Below, piece by piece: positions 16,792-25,185 of a stretch of 64,000 nt of DNA. Origin of the DNA: Chloroflexi bacterium TSY (lineage in GTDB: Bacteria > Chloroflexota > Anaerolineae > Caldilineales > Caldilineaceae). Under the pieces are notes generated by a model. It saw nothing but the letters and a program-made list of their open reading frames with translations. It did not search any database and was not told the DNA's origin. How positions within the stretch are numbered: the first letter of the stretch is position 1; each line of letters starts with the position of its first letter. Location of the stretch: NCBI GenBank assembly GCA_019217005.1, contig JAHBNG010000006.1, positions 124,001 to 188,000 on the forward strand. Direction: 5' to 3'. Both the position numbers and the translations under genes were made by a program.

Positions 16792-17220
16792 GCGTAATGT
16801 TCATCAACGAGAGAGCCACTCCATTCCAGTCCTCAATCAGTAGCTCGCAATTGTGTCATCCCGTTCACGTAGTGGATGTATCACACCAACGAAGTGAAGA
16901 ATCTAACGATTGCGGTCTGCGAATAATCTGTTGTACTGTTTGTTTGAACGACCAATAATCTTTTGATGTAAAGTGTTTGATCCAATCATACCGAAGGATT
17001 TTCTTGTTCAATGAAGATAAATAGGTTGCACTGTTAAAACGATGCGTTTTACGCAACTGGGACATAGATTTGACGTTTCTACACAAGGAAAATGGCAAAT
17101 TTATGTCCTATGTATCTCGTATTCAACTGAGCTCAGTATGAAAACCATATTTTCATTACAAACGCAGCATCGCATCGTCAACCAAATAATTTGGTGTTTT
17201 ATCGTATCTTCTCAATATAC
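16792..17220. other. Intergenic region, nothing assignable
   Basis: About 430 bp of AT-rich sequence between the glycerate kinase and the IS110 element. Short frames on both strands lack ribosome sites and recognisable motifs. Confidence 0.5.
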
Positions 17221-17240
17221 AGTGGTTGGATAGAGCCGAG

Positions 17241-17440
17241 CTTCCCGGAAGGGGTCACATGTGGTTCCGATTGCGGTACGATTCTTGACCCCTTCCTGTT
17301 AGGTAATATAGGAAAGGGAGATAAAATAAGGGAAGGCAAAAGCAAGGAAAGCCGAAACTTATTGGACTCTCGACCTGGCAAAAAGGACCAACCTCTTCGA
17401 GCGGTGCGACCGCCCTTCCCGGACAGTCCGCCAGGTCGAC
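17241..17440 (+). ncRNA. Candidate IS110 bridge RNA
   Basis: Two strong stem-loops lie just upstream of the IS110 transposase. The first pairs GGAAGGGGTCA (17247-17257) with TGACCCCTTCC (17286-17296) around a 28-nt loop. The second pairs CGACCTGGC (17371-17379) with GCCAGGTCG (17430-17438) around about 50 nt. IS110 elements are known to encode, in this position, a bridge RNA with two loops that pair with target and donor DNA. The layout matches; guide sequences were not tested because the element ends are unknown. Confidence 0.6.
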
Positions 17441-17546
17441 GCCGTGCAACGTCGAAAGCGTGCAGCACCTCGAGTGCCATAACAGGAAAACGGAAAACAG
17501 CGTCCAAAGTTGAGGAGCTCAGGCGATACGGGAGAGGAGGTCCAAG

Positions 17547-18765
17547 ATGAAAGTGAAAATGGGAATCGACTGGAGTGAAAAGAAACATGATGTGATGATG
17601 TTGGATGAGACAGGACGAGCGCTGGGCTATGCGCAGATAGAGCATAGCCAGAAGGGATTTCGCCAAATTGAAGAAATGAGAAAGAAGACAGGAGCGAGCC
17701 ATGATGAAGTGACAGTGGGACTGGAAACAGCGCATAATTTGCTGATTGATTATCTCTGGTCGAGCGGGTACAAGAATGTCTATGTGGTGCCGCCGAATGT
17801 GGTGAACAAGAGTCGGGAGCGCTATAGTCAAAGTGGTGCGCATAATGATAAGAGTGATGCCTATGTGATAGCAGATTTGTTGCGGACCGATGTCCATCGA
17901 TTTTATCCTTGGTCACCTGGCAGTGAATTACTCCAGCAGATGCGAGTGGTCAGCAGTGCCACAATACTGGACCAAAGAGACTGTGGCCTTATCCAACCGT
18001 CTGCGCGCTTGCCTGTTGCGTTACCATCCGGCGCTGCTTGAGGTCTTCAGCAACTGGCCTTCTCGGATTGCCTGCCACCTGGTTCTGACCTATCCAACGC
18101 CAGAGCATGTGCGCAACTCCACCTATGAAGGCTTCCAAGAGTTTCTCAAGCAGCACCGACATACGCAACCCCGTAAATGGGTCACTTGTTATGATAAGTT
18201 AACCGCCACTTATCCCACATCAGCTCCTGCATTTGTGCCAGCGTATCAACGAGAAGCTCTTCAGCTGGCTGAATGTCTTTTGCTTGCACTGCGCTATGAA
18301 CAAGAGACCCTTGACCAGTTACAGTCACTTTTTCTGCAACATCCGGATCAGCATATCTTTGCTTCTTTACCTGGTGCTGGCCAGCTTTTAGCTCCCAGTC
18401 TTCTGGTCAAGTTTGGCGAAGACAGGAAACGCTTTCCCTCTCCCATGAGCCTTCAGTCTCTGGCGGGAACCTGTCCTGTCACCAAACAAAGTGGCAAAGT
18501 CAGAACCGTTCATTTCCGCAGAGCTTGCGATCACGACTTTCGTTATTTTACTCAGCAATTTGCTCGCTGCTCCCGCAAAGAGTCTTCTTGGGCCGCTGCT
18601 TTTTACACCGCCGCTCGCCAACGCGGTCTCAAAAAGAGTCATGCTGATCGCACTCTCGCTAATCGCTGGATTTGCATCATTTGGAAATTGTGGCAAGACA
18701 AGAAACCTTATGATGAATCTTTCCATTTGCAGCAACGAGCCCATCGTCGCCAACCTATCGCTTAA
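17547..18765 (+). pseudogene. IS110-family transposase, frameshifted
   Basis: The N-terminal half (17547 to about 17955) is the RuvC-like DEDD domain: GIDWSEKKHDV (first Asp), VGLETAHN (Glu), and HNDKSDAYVIADLL (two Asp). The C-terminal half continues in another frame as QYWTKETVALSNRLRACLL and runs to 18765, with the Tnp20 domain FASLPGAGQLLAP and CPVTKQSGK, where the catalytic Ser of IS110 recombinases is expected. The break is near 17950-17960, within MRVVS...QYWTKE. The start ATG has GGGAGAGGAGG just upstream. Programmed frameshifting is not known in IS110, so this copy is probably dead or carries a sequence error. Confidence 0.88.
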
Positions 18766-18800
18766 TTGCTTCTAATTTTTTACTATGTATCGCCTTTGGG

Positions 18801-19054
18801 TTCCTTGCCTTTGTCCTCATCTATATGTTGACATAACACGCTGCTGGTTCTCTCTATCAGTTCTTCTTCAACGCGCCCTTTTGGAACTGCCATTACATAC
18901 AAAGCGTGTCCGGGAAGCTCTCACCCCATTTTATTGAGATGATACGTTTTATCCGCCTAAAACACCAGAGAACTTAAATGACAGTGTTGTATGGTGTGAA
19001 GATTTGTTTGTTGATAACTTTGAAGGTAAGAAGGACATTGAATAAGAGAATTAG
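18801..19054. other. Intergenic region before the propeller-protein gene
   Basis: About 250 bp between the IS110 transposase and the 155-bp MITE. The probable original start of the downstream gene lies here: AAGAAGGAC followed by TTG at 19038. Otherwise nothing is assignable. Confidence 0.5.
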
Positions 19055-19209
19055 GGGGTGGTTCATTTTAGGCGGACAATTAGGTTTACATTTTTGCAAA
19101 GAGAAAAGATGTTTATATTTTCTACTTTGAGCCATGCTCAGGCAGAAAATGACCTCATATAGATTTTTATCTATGTATCAAAAGTGTAAACCTAATTCTG
19201 AACCACCCC
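19055..19209 (+). mobile_element. 155-bp MITE, copy A
   Basis: Begins GGGGTGGTTCA and ends with the complement TGAACCACCCC. It is flanked by AGAATTAG and CGAATTAG (8-bp target duplication, one mismatch). Same length as four other copies in the window (40357, 44655, 57789, 60034). It lies within the signal-peptide codons of the downstream secreted protein. Confidence 0.9.
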
Positions 19210-19233
19210 CGAATTAGTCTGTTTATCGGTCTA

Positions 19234-22200
19234 TTGTTTTTCGTTTGGCTTTCGTCAGGTTGGCTCAGTGAGATATATGCACAAGTTTCCAGACTCGGCT
19301 TTATCGAATCGCCGTTCAACTTGGACGGAGGACAAATCGAACGGTTTGATTCTTTTGTCAAAGGCTTGGAGGGTGCTAGTTCTGTTGCGCTGAGTCCAGA
19401 CGACCAGAGCGTCTATGTTGTTGGACAGACCAATCACTCCTTGAATCTATTTAGTCGCGATCCAGTAACTGGACGATTGACTTTTAGACAACAACTGATC
19501 GATGGACAGGTTCAAAATGACAATGTCATCAATGGTTTAGATGGCGCAACGGATGTTCGGGTGAGCGGAGATGGTCGATTTGTTTATGTTGCCGCACAGA
19601 ACGATCATGCCGTGTCGGTGTTTCAGCGCGATTTAGATACAGGACGACTAACATTCGTACAGGTCTTGAAAGATGGGCAAATTCAATCTGACCGCGTCAT
19701 TGATGGTTTGCAAGGTGCTGTCGCTGTAGAAGTCAGTTCGGATAATCAATATATCTATGTTGCCGGCTTCTATGACGATGCATTTGCTATCTTTCACAGA
19801 GATGAAACTTCCGGCTTACTTGAGTTTGTGCAGGTTCTGAAAAACGGAGGGAGCGATGGCGCTGGCAACTCTATAGATGGTCTCCAGGGGATTTTATCCA
19901 TGATGGTCAGCCCTGACAACCAGTTTGTTTACGTTGTCGGCGCAAGAGATAATGCTGTGGTGATTTTTGAGAAAGATGATGCCTCCGGTCAGTTGCGTTT
20001 TGTGCAACAACTGAAAGAAGGGGCCGATGATGGTGCAGGGAACGCAATTAGCGGTCTCGTCGGCGCTAGTTCCATTGCAGGAAGCCCAGATGGTAAGACT
20101 CTTTATGTCACGAGCTTTGATGCTGATTCAATTACCCTATTTAGTCGAGATACAAACACAGGTGTTTTGACATACGTAATGACCATTTACGATGAGCAGA
20201 TCTTGGGAGCCGATCGGATCAATCAGCTAGATGGCGCTTTTTCAGTGTCTGTTGGTGCGGACAATCGACACGTTTATGTCGCGGCCGCGGGTGATGATGC
20301 TTTGACGGTTTTTACACGCGACGTCGCCACTGGGCTTCTTACTCTAAGCCAGACCTTCCGCGATGGTGAAACAGATCCATTTGGGAACACGATCGATGGA
20401 CTTGATAGCGCAGTCGCGGTTGTGAGTAGTCTTGATGGAAGTCATGTTTATGTTGCAGGTTTTGATGACAATGCTGTCACACTGTTTGCAGCGCTTGCCC
20501 CAGATCTGGTTGTTACGAAGACAAATGATGTTGGCGGCTCAATACTGCTAGGGAACAGCTGGAGTTGGACCATCGAAGTTGCCAATCATGGAAATGATGA
20601 TGCTCTTTTTCCTCAGGGAGCGATCATTTTGCGCGACAGTTTACCCGATTCATCTATTACTGGTACGTTAGCCGTTCCACGAATCAGCTATGAAACCGTG
20701 GGTATTGTGAATGCGACTGGTTTGATCAATGCTCAAGATATTGACTGCCAAATTCAGTCCGACGACCTGTTCTGCAGAGCCGCGACAGATGATGTGACAA
20801 TCATGTCGGGGGGCGGCTTCCAGATTCGCTTTACTGTTGCTCCCATTGTAATTGGTACGTATAACAATCCTCGCGCAGATGGAACATGTACTGCTGATCC
20901 TGACAACATTCTGCACGAGCTAAATCGAAACAACAATGTATGTCATGACACCGTCGTGGTTGTTTCACCAAATGCTCCGACCGTGACGATCAACCGTTCA
21001 TTTTCTCAAGCCAGTCCAACGAACGAACCTTCTATCCTTTTCGATGCAGTATTTAGTAAACCAGTTACTGGGTTTACGGGGACTGATATTTTATTGAGTG
21101 GCACAGCTGGTGCATTGAGTGCCGTTGTCACCGAAGTTGCTCCAAATGATGGGACCACCTATCAGGTTGCTGTCAGCGGCATGACGAGTAGCGGCACAGT
21201 CATTGCATCCGTTGGTGCCGGGGCAGCACATGATGCGACAAACCAACCAAACGCAGCGAGCACCAGCATTGACAATATCGTTGATTATGATATTACCACT
21301 CTGACGGCTGATATTGTGGATATTGCACCCGATCCCCGAAACAGCCATGCTGGCATTGTCACTGTGCTATTCAATAAAGATGTGGTTGGTGTCGATAGTG
21401 GCGACTTCATCCTACGGAGGAATGGGGCAATGATCGACCTGGATAGTACATTAATTACATCTCTTTCAGAAGATCAATATACACTCGATCTTTCTGCGGT
21501 GAGCAGTCTTTCAGGCAACTATCAATTGATTCTCGTCAGCGCGGGGGCGGATATTCAAGATAAAGCTGGGAATCGTTTGCTGAATGATGTTGACGAAAGC
21601 TGGGATGTTGACGCTGTATCTCCCACTGTCTCGCTCAATCAAGCTAGCAACCAGAGCGATCCAGTCAACCGCGGTCCGATACATTTTGTTGCTCTCTTTG
21701 ATGAACCCGTCACTGAATTCGATGTTGGTGCCGTGGTTGTGGGTGGGGATGCATTTGAAGAAGGCACCGCAGATCCCAATGTTGTCATAACCGAAACCCA
21801 CCCATACGATGGGACAACATATGATATTGCTGTCTCTGGTATGACGAAGAGTGGTACAGTTACGGTCGATTTGTTGGCTGAAGCGGCGCGCGATGCGGCT
21901 GGCAATCTAAGTCTGGCAAGCGTAAGCAGTGACAACATTGTGACATTCGATACAGTAGCCGTACTCGCTGACATTGTGGATATTGTGCGAGATCCCCGTA
22001 ACCAAACCGTTGATTCTGTTGTGGTAATCTTCGATCAGGCAGTCACTGGTGTAGATATCAACGACTTTACTCTTAGCCGTGATGGCTCGCCAGTTGCGCT
22101 GAACAAACTAGAGGTTCTTCCTATCTCAACCACCGAATATCGAATCGATCTATCAAGCGTGACTGGTCAAGATGGACTCTATGTGCTGACGTTGAGCAAA

Positions 22201-22653
22201 TCCGGCTCAGGCATTCGGGGCCCAATTGATAATTCTTTGCTTGGCGACGTTCAAGAAACATGGTTGATGGATCAAACGCCTCCAAGTGGTGAGATTGCTT
22301 TGGCGGATCCAGAAACTCAGCATCGTTTCACCGAAACAATTTATTTGATCGTAACATTTAGCGAGTCGATTGTTGATTTTGATATTGACGACATCACTTT
22401 GAGGGGCTCCGCCAAACCGACAACTACCGTCATTACAGAACGGACACCGTTTGACGGGACTGAGTATGAACTTGCCATTAGCGGCATGTCTCAAAGCGGT
22501 ACAGTGATTGTTACGATTAATCGGGACAGTATTCAAGATTTAGCTGGCAATCGAAACCGCAGACAGCTGAAATATACAGCGAATGTGGAGGACGCTCCAG
22601 AGGAGAATCCTAATCAGGAAACAGCTATCTTCCTTCCATTGCTTCGTCGATGA
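19234..22653 (+). CDS. Secreted beta-propeller protein with Ig-like repeats; signal peptide cut by a MITE
   Basis: The open frame from TTG at 19234 gives 1,139 aa. Residues about 30-400 are a YncE/lactonase-like beta-propeller with blades such as VYVAAQNDHAVSVFQRDLDT. A DUF11/CARDB-like adhesion domain follows (DLVVTKTNDVGGSILLGNSW, about 420-570). Then come Ig-like repeats, three sharing DGTTY-x-(V/I)AVSGM-x-x-SGTV. The last residues are IFLPLLRR, a tail I recognise from Chloroflexota secreted proteins. The original gene probably started at TTG 19038 (after AAGAAGGAC): reading across the insertion site gives MNKRISLFIGLLFFVWLSSG, a classical signal peptide, now interrupted by a 155-bp MITE plus duplication (163 nt, a frameshift). 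The present product probably lacks proper export. Confidence 0.85.
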   Translation: MFFVWLSSGWLSEIYAQVSRLGFIESPFNLDGGQIERFDSFVKGLEGASSVALSPDDQSVYVVGQTNHSLNLFSRDPVTGRLTFRQQLIDGQVQNDNVINGLDGATDVRVSGDGRFVYVAAQNDHAVSVFQRDLDTGRLTFVQVLKDGQIQSDRVIDGLQGAVAVEVSSDNQYIYVAGFYDDAFAIFHRDETSGLLEFVQVLKNGGSDGAGNSIDGLQGILSMMVSPDNQFVYVVGARDNAVVIFEKDDASGQLRFVQQLKEGADDGAGNAISGLVGASSIAGSPDGKTLYVTSFDADSITLFSRDTNTGVLTYVMTIYDEQILGADRINQLDGAFSVSVGADNRHVYVAAAGDDALTVFTRDVATGLLTLSQTFRDGETDPFGNTIDGLDSAVAVVSSLDGSHVYVAGFDDNAVTLFAALAPDLVVTKTNDVGGSILLGNSWSWTIEVANHGNDDALFPQGAIILRDSLPDSSITGTLAVPRISYETVGIVNATGLINAQDIDCQIQSDDLFCRAATDDVTIMSGGGFQIRFTVAPIVIGTYNNPRADGTCTADPDNILHELNRNNNVCHDTVVVVSPNAPTVTINRSFSQASPTNEPSILFDAVFSKPVTGFTGTDILLSGTAGALSAVVTEVAPNDGTTYQVAVSGMTSSGTVIASVGAGAAHDATNQPNAASTSIDNIVDYDITTLTADIVDIAPDPRNSHAGIVTVLFNKDVVGVDSGDFILRRNGAMIDLDSTLITSLSEDQYTLDLSAVSSLSGNYQLILVSAGADIQDKAGNRLLNDVDESWDVDAVSPTVSLNQASNQSDPVNRGPIHFVALFDEPVTEFDVGAVVVGGDAFEEGTADPNVVITETHPYDGTTYDIAVSGMTKSGTVTVDLLAEAARDAAGNLSLASVSSDNIVTFDTVAVLADIVDIVRDPRNQTVDSVVVIFDQAVTGVDINDFTLSRDGSPVALNKLEVLPISTTEYRIDLSSVTGQDGLYVLTLSKSGSGIRGPIDNSLLGDVQETWLMDQTPPSGEIALADPETQHRFTETIYLIVTFSESIVDFDIDDITLRGSAKPTTTVITERTPFDGTEYELAISGMSQSGTVIVTINRDSIQDLAGNRNRRQLKYTANVEDAPEENPNQETAIFLPLLRR

Positions 22654-22886
22654 TCGCGTCTGTGTAAGCGACATGTCTTTTGTATGGGATGTTCTACTGC
22701 TTGTTTGGCGTCCGTCATCGCTTCTCTCCACTAGCGCAATTTTCTCATTTGTGATAGGGAACAAATATAGCGCATGACAAAGCACAACTATGATATTTGC
22801 AACCAAATTGTGGTTTATGCGTACTGTTAAGTAATACGAGCTGAAGTATTCAGAGCGATTATCAATAGAAAGGACGTACAAATCTC

Positions 22887-23114
22887 ATGCAAATGGAGTC
22901 AGTGATGAAACGTGGTGATAAGGACCCCGGTCTTGCGGCCGTTTTGAGTTTGATTGTGCCTGGCATCGGCCAAATCTATAATGGACGTTTTCTGTGGGCC
23001 ATCTTCTGGCTTATTATTACGCCTGGTTTTTGGATCGGAACTGGCGGTCTCCTCGGTTGGATCTGCCATCTTCTGTCGGCTTGGCAAGCGTATCGGTATG
23101 CGAAGCGGTATTAG
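22887..23114 (+). CDS. Small membrane protein, TM2-like
   Basis: A 75-aa protein. Residues 12-30 hold the conserved DPGLAAVLSLIVPGIGQIYN (pro-Gly-x-Gly-Gln-(I/L)Tyr motif) of TM2-type and related short membrane proteins, followed by a second hydrophobic segment and a basic end (YRYAKRY). The function of the family is unknown. The start may be ATG 22887 or the internal ATG at 22908; AGAAAGGA upstream favours the first. Its stop codon overlaps the edge of a 108-bp paired-hairpin repeat. Confidence 0.8.
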   Translation: MQMESVMKRGDKDPGLAAVLSLIVPGIGQIYNGRFLWAIFWLIITPGFWIGTGGLLGWICHLLSAWQAYRYAKRY

Positions 23115-23218
23115 GCTTTTCCAACAATTAAAATCCCTAATTTGATCTGGAAAAGCGCAAGCCATTCCAGAGAAATCGACTTGGCAAATCAGGGATTTAT
23201 TTCTCTGGAATGGCCTTA
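23111..23218 (-). repeat. 108-bp paired-hairpin element, copy 1
   Basis: Two neighbouring stem-loops: one with arms GCTTTTCCA/TGGAAAAGC, the other with GCCATTCCAGAGAAAT and its complement. The ends TTAGGC and GCCTTA are roughly inverted. A second copy, in opposite orientation and almost identical, is at 59952-60222 and is interrupted by a 155-bp MITE. No coding capacity. Confidence 0.85.
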
Positions 23219-23826
23219 GACAATCGGGAGACCGCAACGGACCTCGACCAGCGGGAGTTTTTTCTTTGTTGCCGCCCGGCAGCTATTTAATAGGTGCTAT
23301 GACGGTCACGGTCTCCTGACAAACAATATTTATTGCTTGACATACTCGATATCGACTGATATACTCGTACATATCTGTTATTCAGTTGTGTCATGCGATA
23401 TACATTATGGAGGTGGATTCTCATGTGGATAAGCAATTCAATGTTCGAACAATCCAATAGCAGAATGCACCTCTGGGCAGAGTTGTAATGGTACCTGATT
23501 CGAGTCAGGTCAAACAAAACAAACGAAGGCTTATCTACGAAGAGTAAAATTGGTATGATTTTCAGAGAGAAAATGAACTAGATTCACTCTTTCGTCTGAT
23601 GAGCGCCAACTGAAGAACATATTGAGTATCTGTCCATAAATTCTCAGTGCCGAATCGAATCGGCAAAAATACGACAGATACTGATAGTTGATTGACAGCG
23701 AATCAGTCTTCGTCACTTGTTTTTTACGCCATGGGTGCATTGAGCCTGTGGCTTTTTTGTTGTACGCGTTCGGCCACGCATAGAGTCTAATTGTGCATGG
23801 GATGAGCGACCAAATATAAGCGATGC
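23219..23826. other. Intergenic region, nothing assignable
   Basis: About 600 bp of AT-rich sequence. Short frames on both strands (for example minus-strand 23531-23740) show no recognisable motif. It ends at the hairpin that covers the start of the MFS gene. Confidence 0.5.
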
Positions 23827-23861
23827 AAAACGGTCATGGGAGAAGATCCTATGACCGTTTT
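23827..23861 (+). promoter_or_regulatory. Hairpin enclosing the ribosome site and start codon of the MFS gene
   Basis: Perfect 11-bp arms AAAACGGTCAT (23827-23837) and ATGACCGTTTT (23851-23861). The 13-nt loop carries GGGAGAAG, the likely ribosome site, and the downstream arm begins with the likely start codon ATG 23851. The arm is followed by TTC-TTTTG, so it could also act as an intrinsic terminator. Either way it could control expression of the transporter. Confidence 0.55.
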
Positions 23862-25101
23862 TCTTTTGTTCATACAATCAAAGGATGGCTTCCGCTTGGC
23901 TAGTTATCTCCAAAGACGATTCAACAATACGCAGAAGATCGCCCTAATCACATTTTTCTCAAGCCTTTATTTCTATAGTCACGTTGGGACGCTCTACTTA
24001 CAAGAACGGGGACTCAATCTCCTTCAGGCTAGCTCGATCTGGTCCATTATTGTCGGTACAATCTTTGTGGCAGAAGTGCCGACTGGTGTAATTGCGGATC
24101 GAATTGGTCGCAAATACTCGGTGATGATGGCAATGGCCCTGCAACTGCTCGGCGAAGTTCTCTATCTCTTTTCGCGTAGCTATTGGGCATTTGCGCTGAT
24201 CGCCATGATCGCCGGGGTGGGCTTTGCCTTTTCGTCTGGCGCTGTGGAGGCATTGATCTACGATACACTGAAGGGCAACGAGAAGGAGTTGCAGATGAAA
24301 AAGGCGATGGGCTTAGTCGGGATGTCGCATCAATTTGCCTTTGTGTTGGCGCCAATTGCAGGTGGATTCCTTGTGCCGGTCTACGCACTGAGTCGCTTTC
24401 TCTTCGCCGTCTTTCTCACTGCCTGTGCAGTTGGTGTGGCATTGCTCGTGACGTTGACGTTGAAGGAACCAGGAAGTGCAGAACAACATAGTAAACAATC
24501 ATCCGTGACAATTCTACGCAACGGTTTCCAGCAGGTGTATACGAATCGATTGTTGCAGTGGCTACTCTTGATTGGCGTCTTGACTGCCAGCTTTGCTGGT
24601 TCGCTGGTGACGCTCTATCAGCCCTACTTTGCCTATTTGCAGATTGAGTCATTCTGGATGGGAATGGCATTTGCGGCTGGCGCGTTGTTGGCTGGTCTGA
24701 GTGAACGATATGCCTACAAGATCGAAGCTCTACTGGGGCCGCGCTGGGGACTTTGGCTGGTCACAATTCTGCCAGGGGTACTCTATGTTCTCTTTGCCCT
24801 AACGTCGAATGTGACGTTGGTAATCTTCTTGTTTGTCATGACCTATGGCACAACGACGCTGAAAAATCCGCTGCTCTCTGCCTATCAGAACCAGCTAATC
24901 GCATCCGAAAACCGAGCCACTGTTCTCTCGTTGATCAACTTGGTGGCGAGCCTTTATGTGGCTGTCATGACGCTCGTGATTGGCTGGTTGGCAGATGTGC
25001 AGCTCAGCTATGCATTTTTGCTAATGGGTTTTTGTGTTGTTGGTGCCACAATATTGTTACGTGTTGATCAAATCGGATCTTTTATTCATCGGGAGGTGTA
25101 A
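23851..25101 (+). CDS. MFS transporter
   Basis: A 416-aa major facilitator superfamily protein with about 12 hydrophobic segments. The loop between helices 2 and 3 carries GVIADRIGRKYSVM, the classical MFS motif A (G-x3-D-R-x-G-R-(K/R)). The pattern of helices and the N-terminal helix-1 sequence (FFSSLYFYSHVGTLYLQERGL) resemble drug-efflux-like MFS proteins found beside acetyltransferases and methyltransferases. ATG 23851 was chosen because GGGAG stands 8 nt before it; ATG 23836 is in frame but lies within the stem of the hairpin. It heads a run of resistance-like genes on the same strand. Substrate unknown. Confidence 0.88.
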   Translation: MTVFLLFIQSKDGFRLASYLQRRFNNTQKIALITFFSSLYFYSHVGTLYLQERGLNLLQASSIWSIIVGTIFVAEVPTGVIADRIGRKYSVMMAMALQLLGEVLYLFSRSYWAFALIAMIAGVGFAFSSGAVEALIYDTLKGNEKELQMKKAMGLVGMSHQFAFVLAPIAGGFLVPVYALSRFLFAVFLTACAVGVALLVTLTLKEPGSAEQHSKQSSVTILRNGFQQVYTNRLLQWLLLIGVLTASFAGSLVTLYQPYFAYLQIESFWMGMAFAAGALLAGLSERYAYKIEALLGPRWGLWLVTILPGVLYVLFALTSNVTLVIFLFVMTYGTTTLKNPLLSAYQNQLIASENRATVLSLINLVASLYVAVMTLVIGWLADVQLSYAFLLMGFCVVGATILLRVDQIGSFIHREV

Positions 25102-25185
25102 AATGGATGCAAGCAAACGAATGTACACAAATATAGAAAGTGTTTCTAAACTTGAGAATGTTAAGATTAGATATGGAGCAATCAA

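Larger units (their letters stand above)
17236..18800 (+). mobile_element. IS110-family insertion sequence (ends approximate)
   Basis: The element holds a structured non-coding 5' region (17241-17440) and a DEDD-type transposase gene. IS110 elements lack terminal inverted repeats and target duplications, so the ends cannot be fixed from this single copy; the limits given are estimates from the structured region and the end of the transposase gene. Confidence 0.6.

Noticed and set aside
17199..17897. 232-codon minus-strand frame across the IS110 5' end
   Set aside because: Opposite the bridge-RNA region and the transposase start; no recognisable motif.
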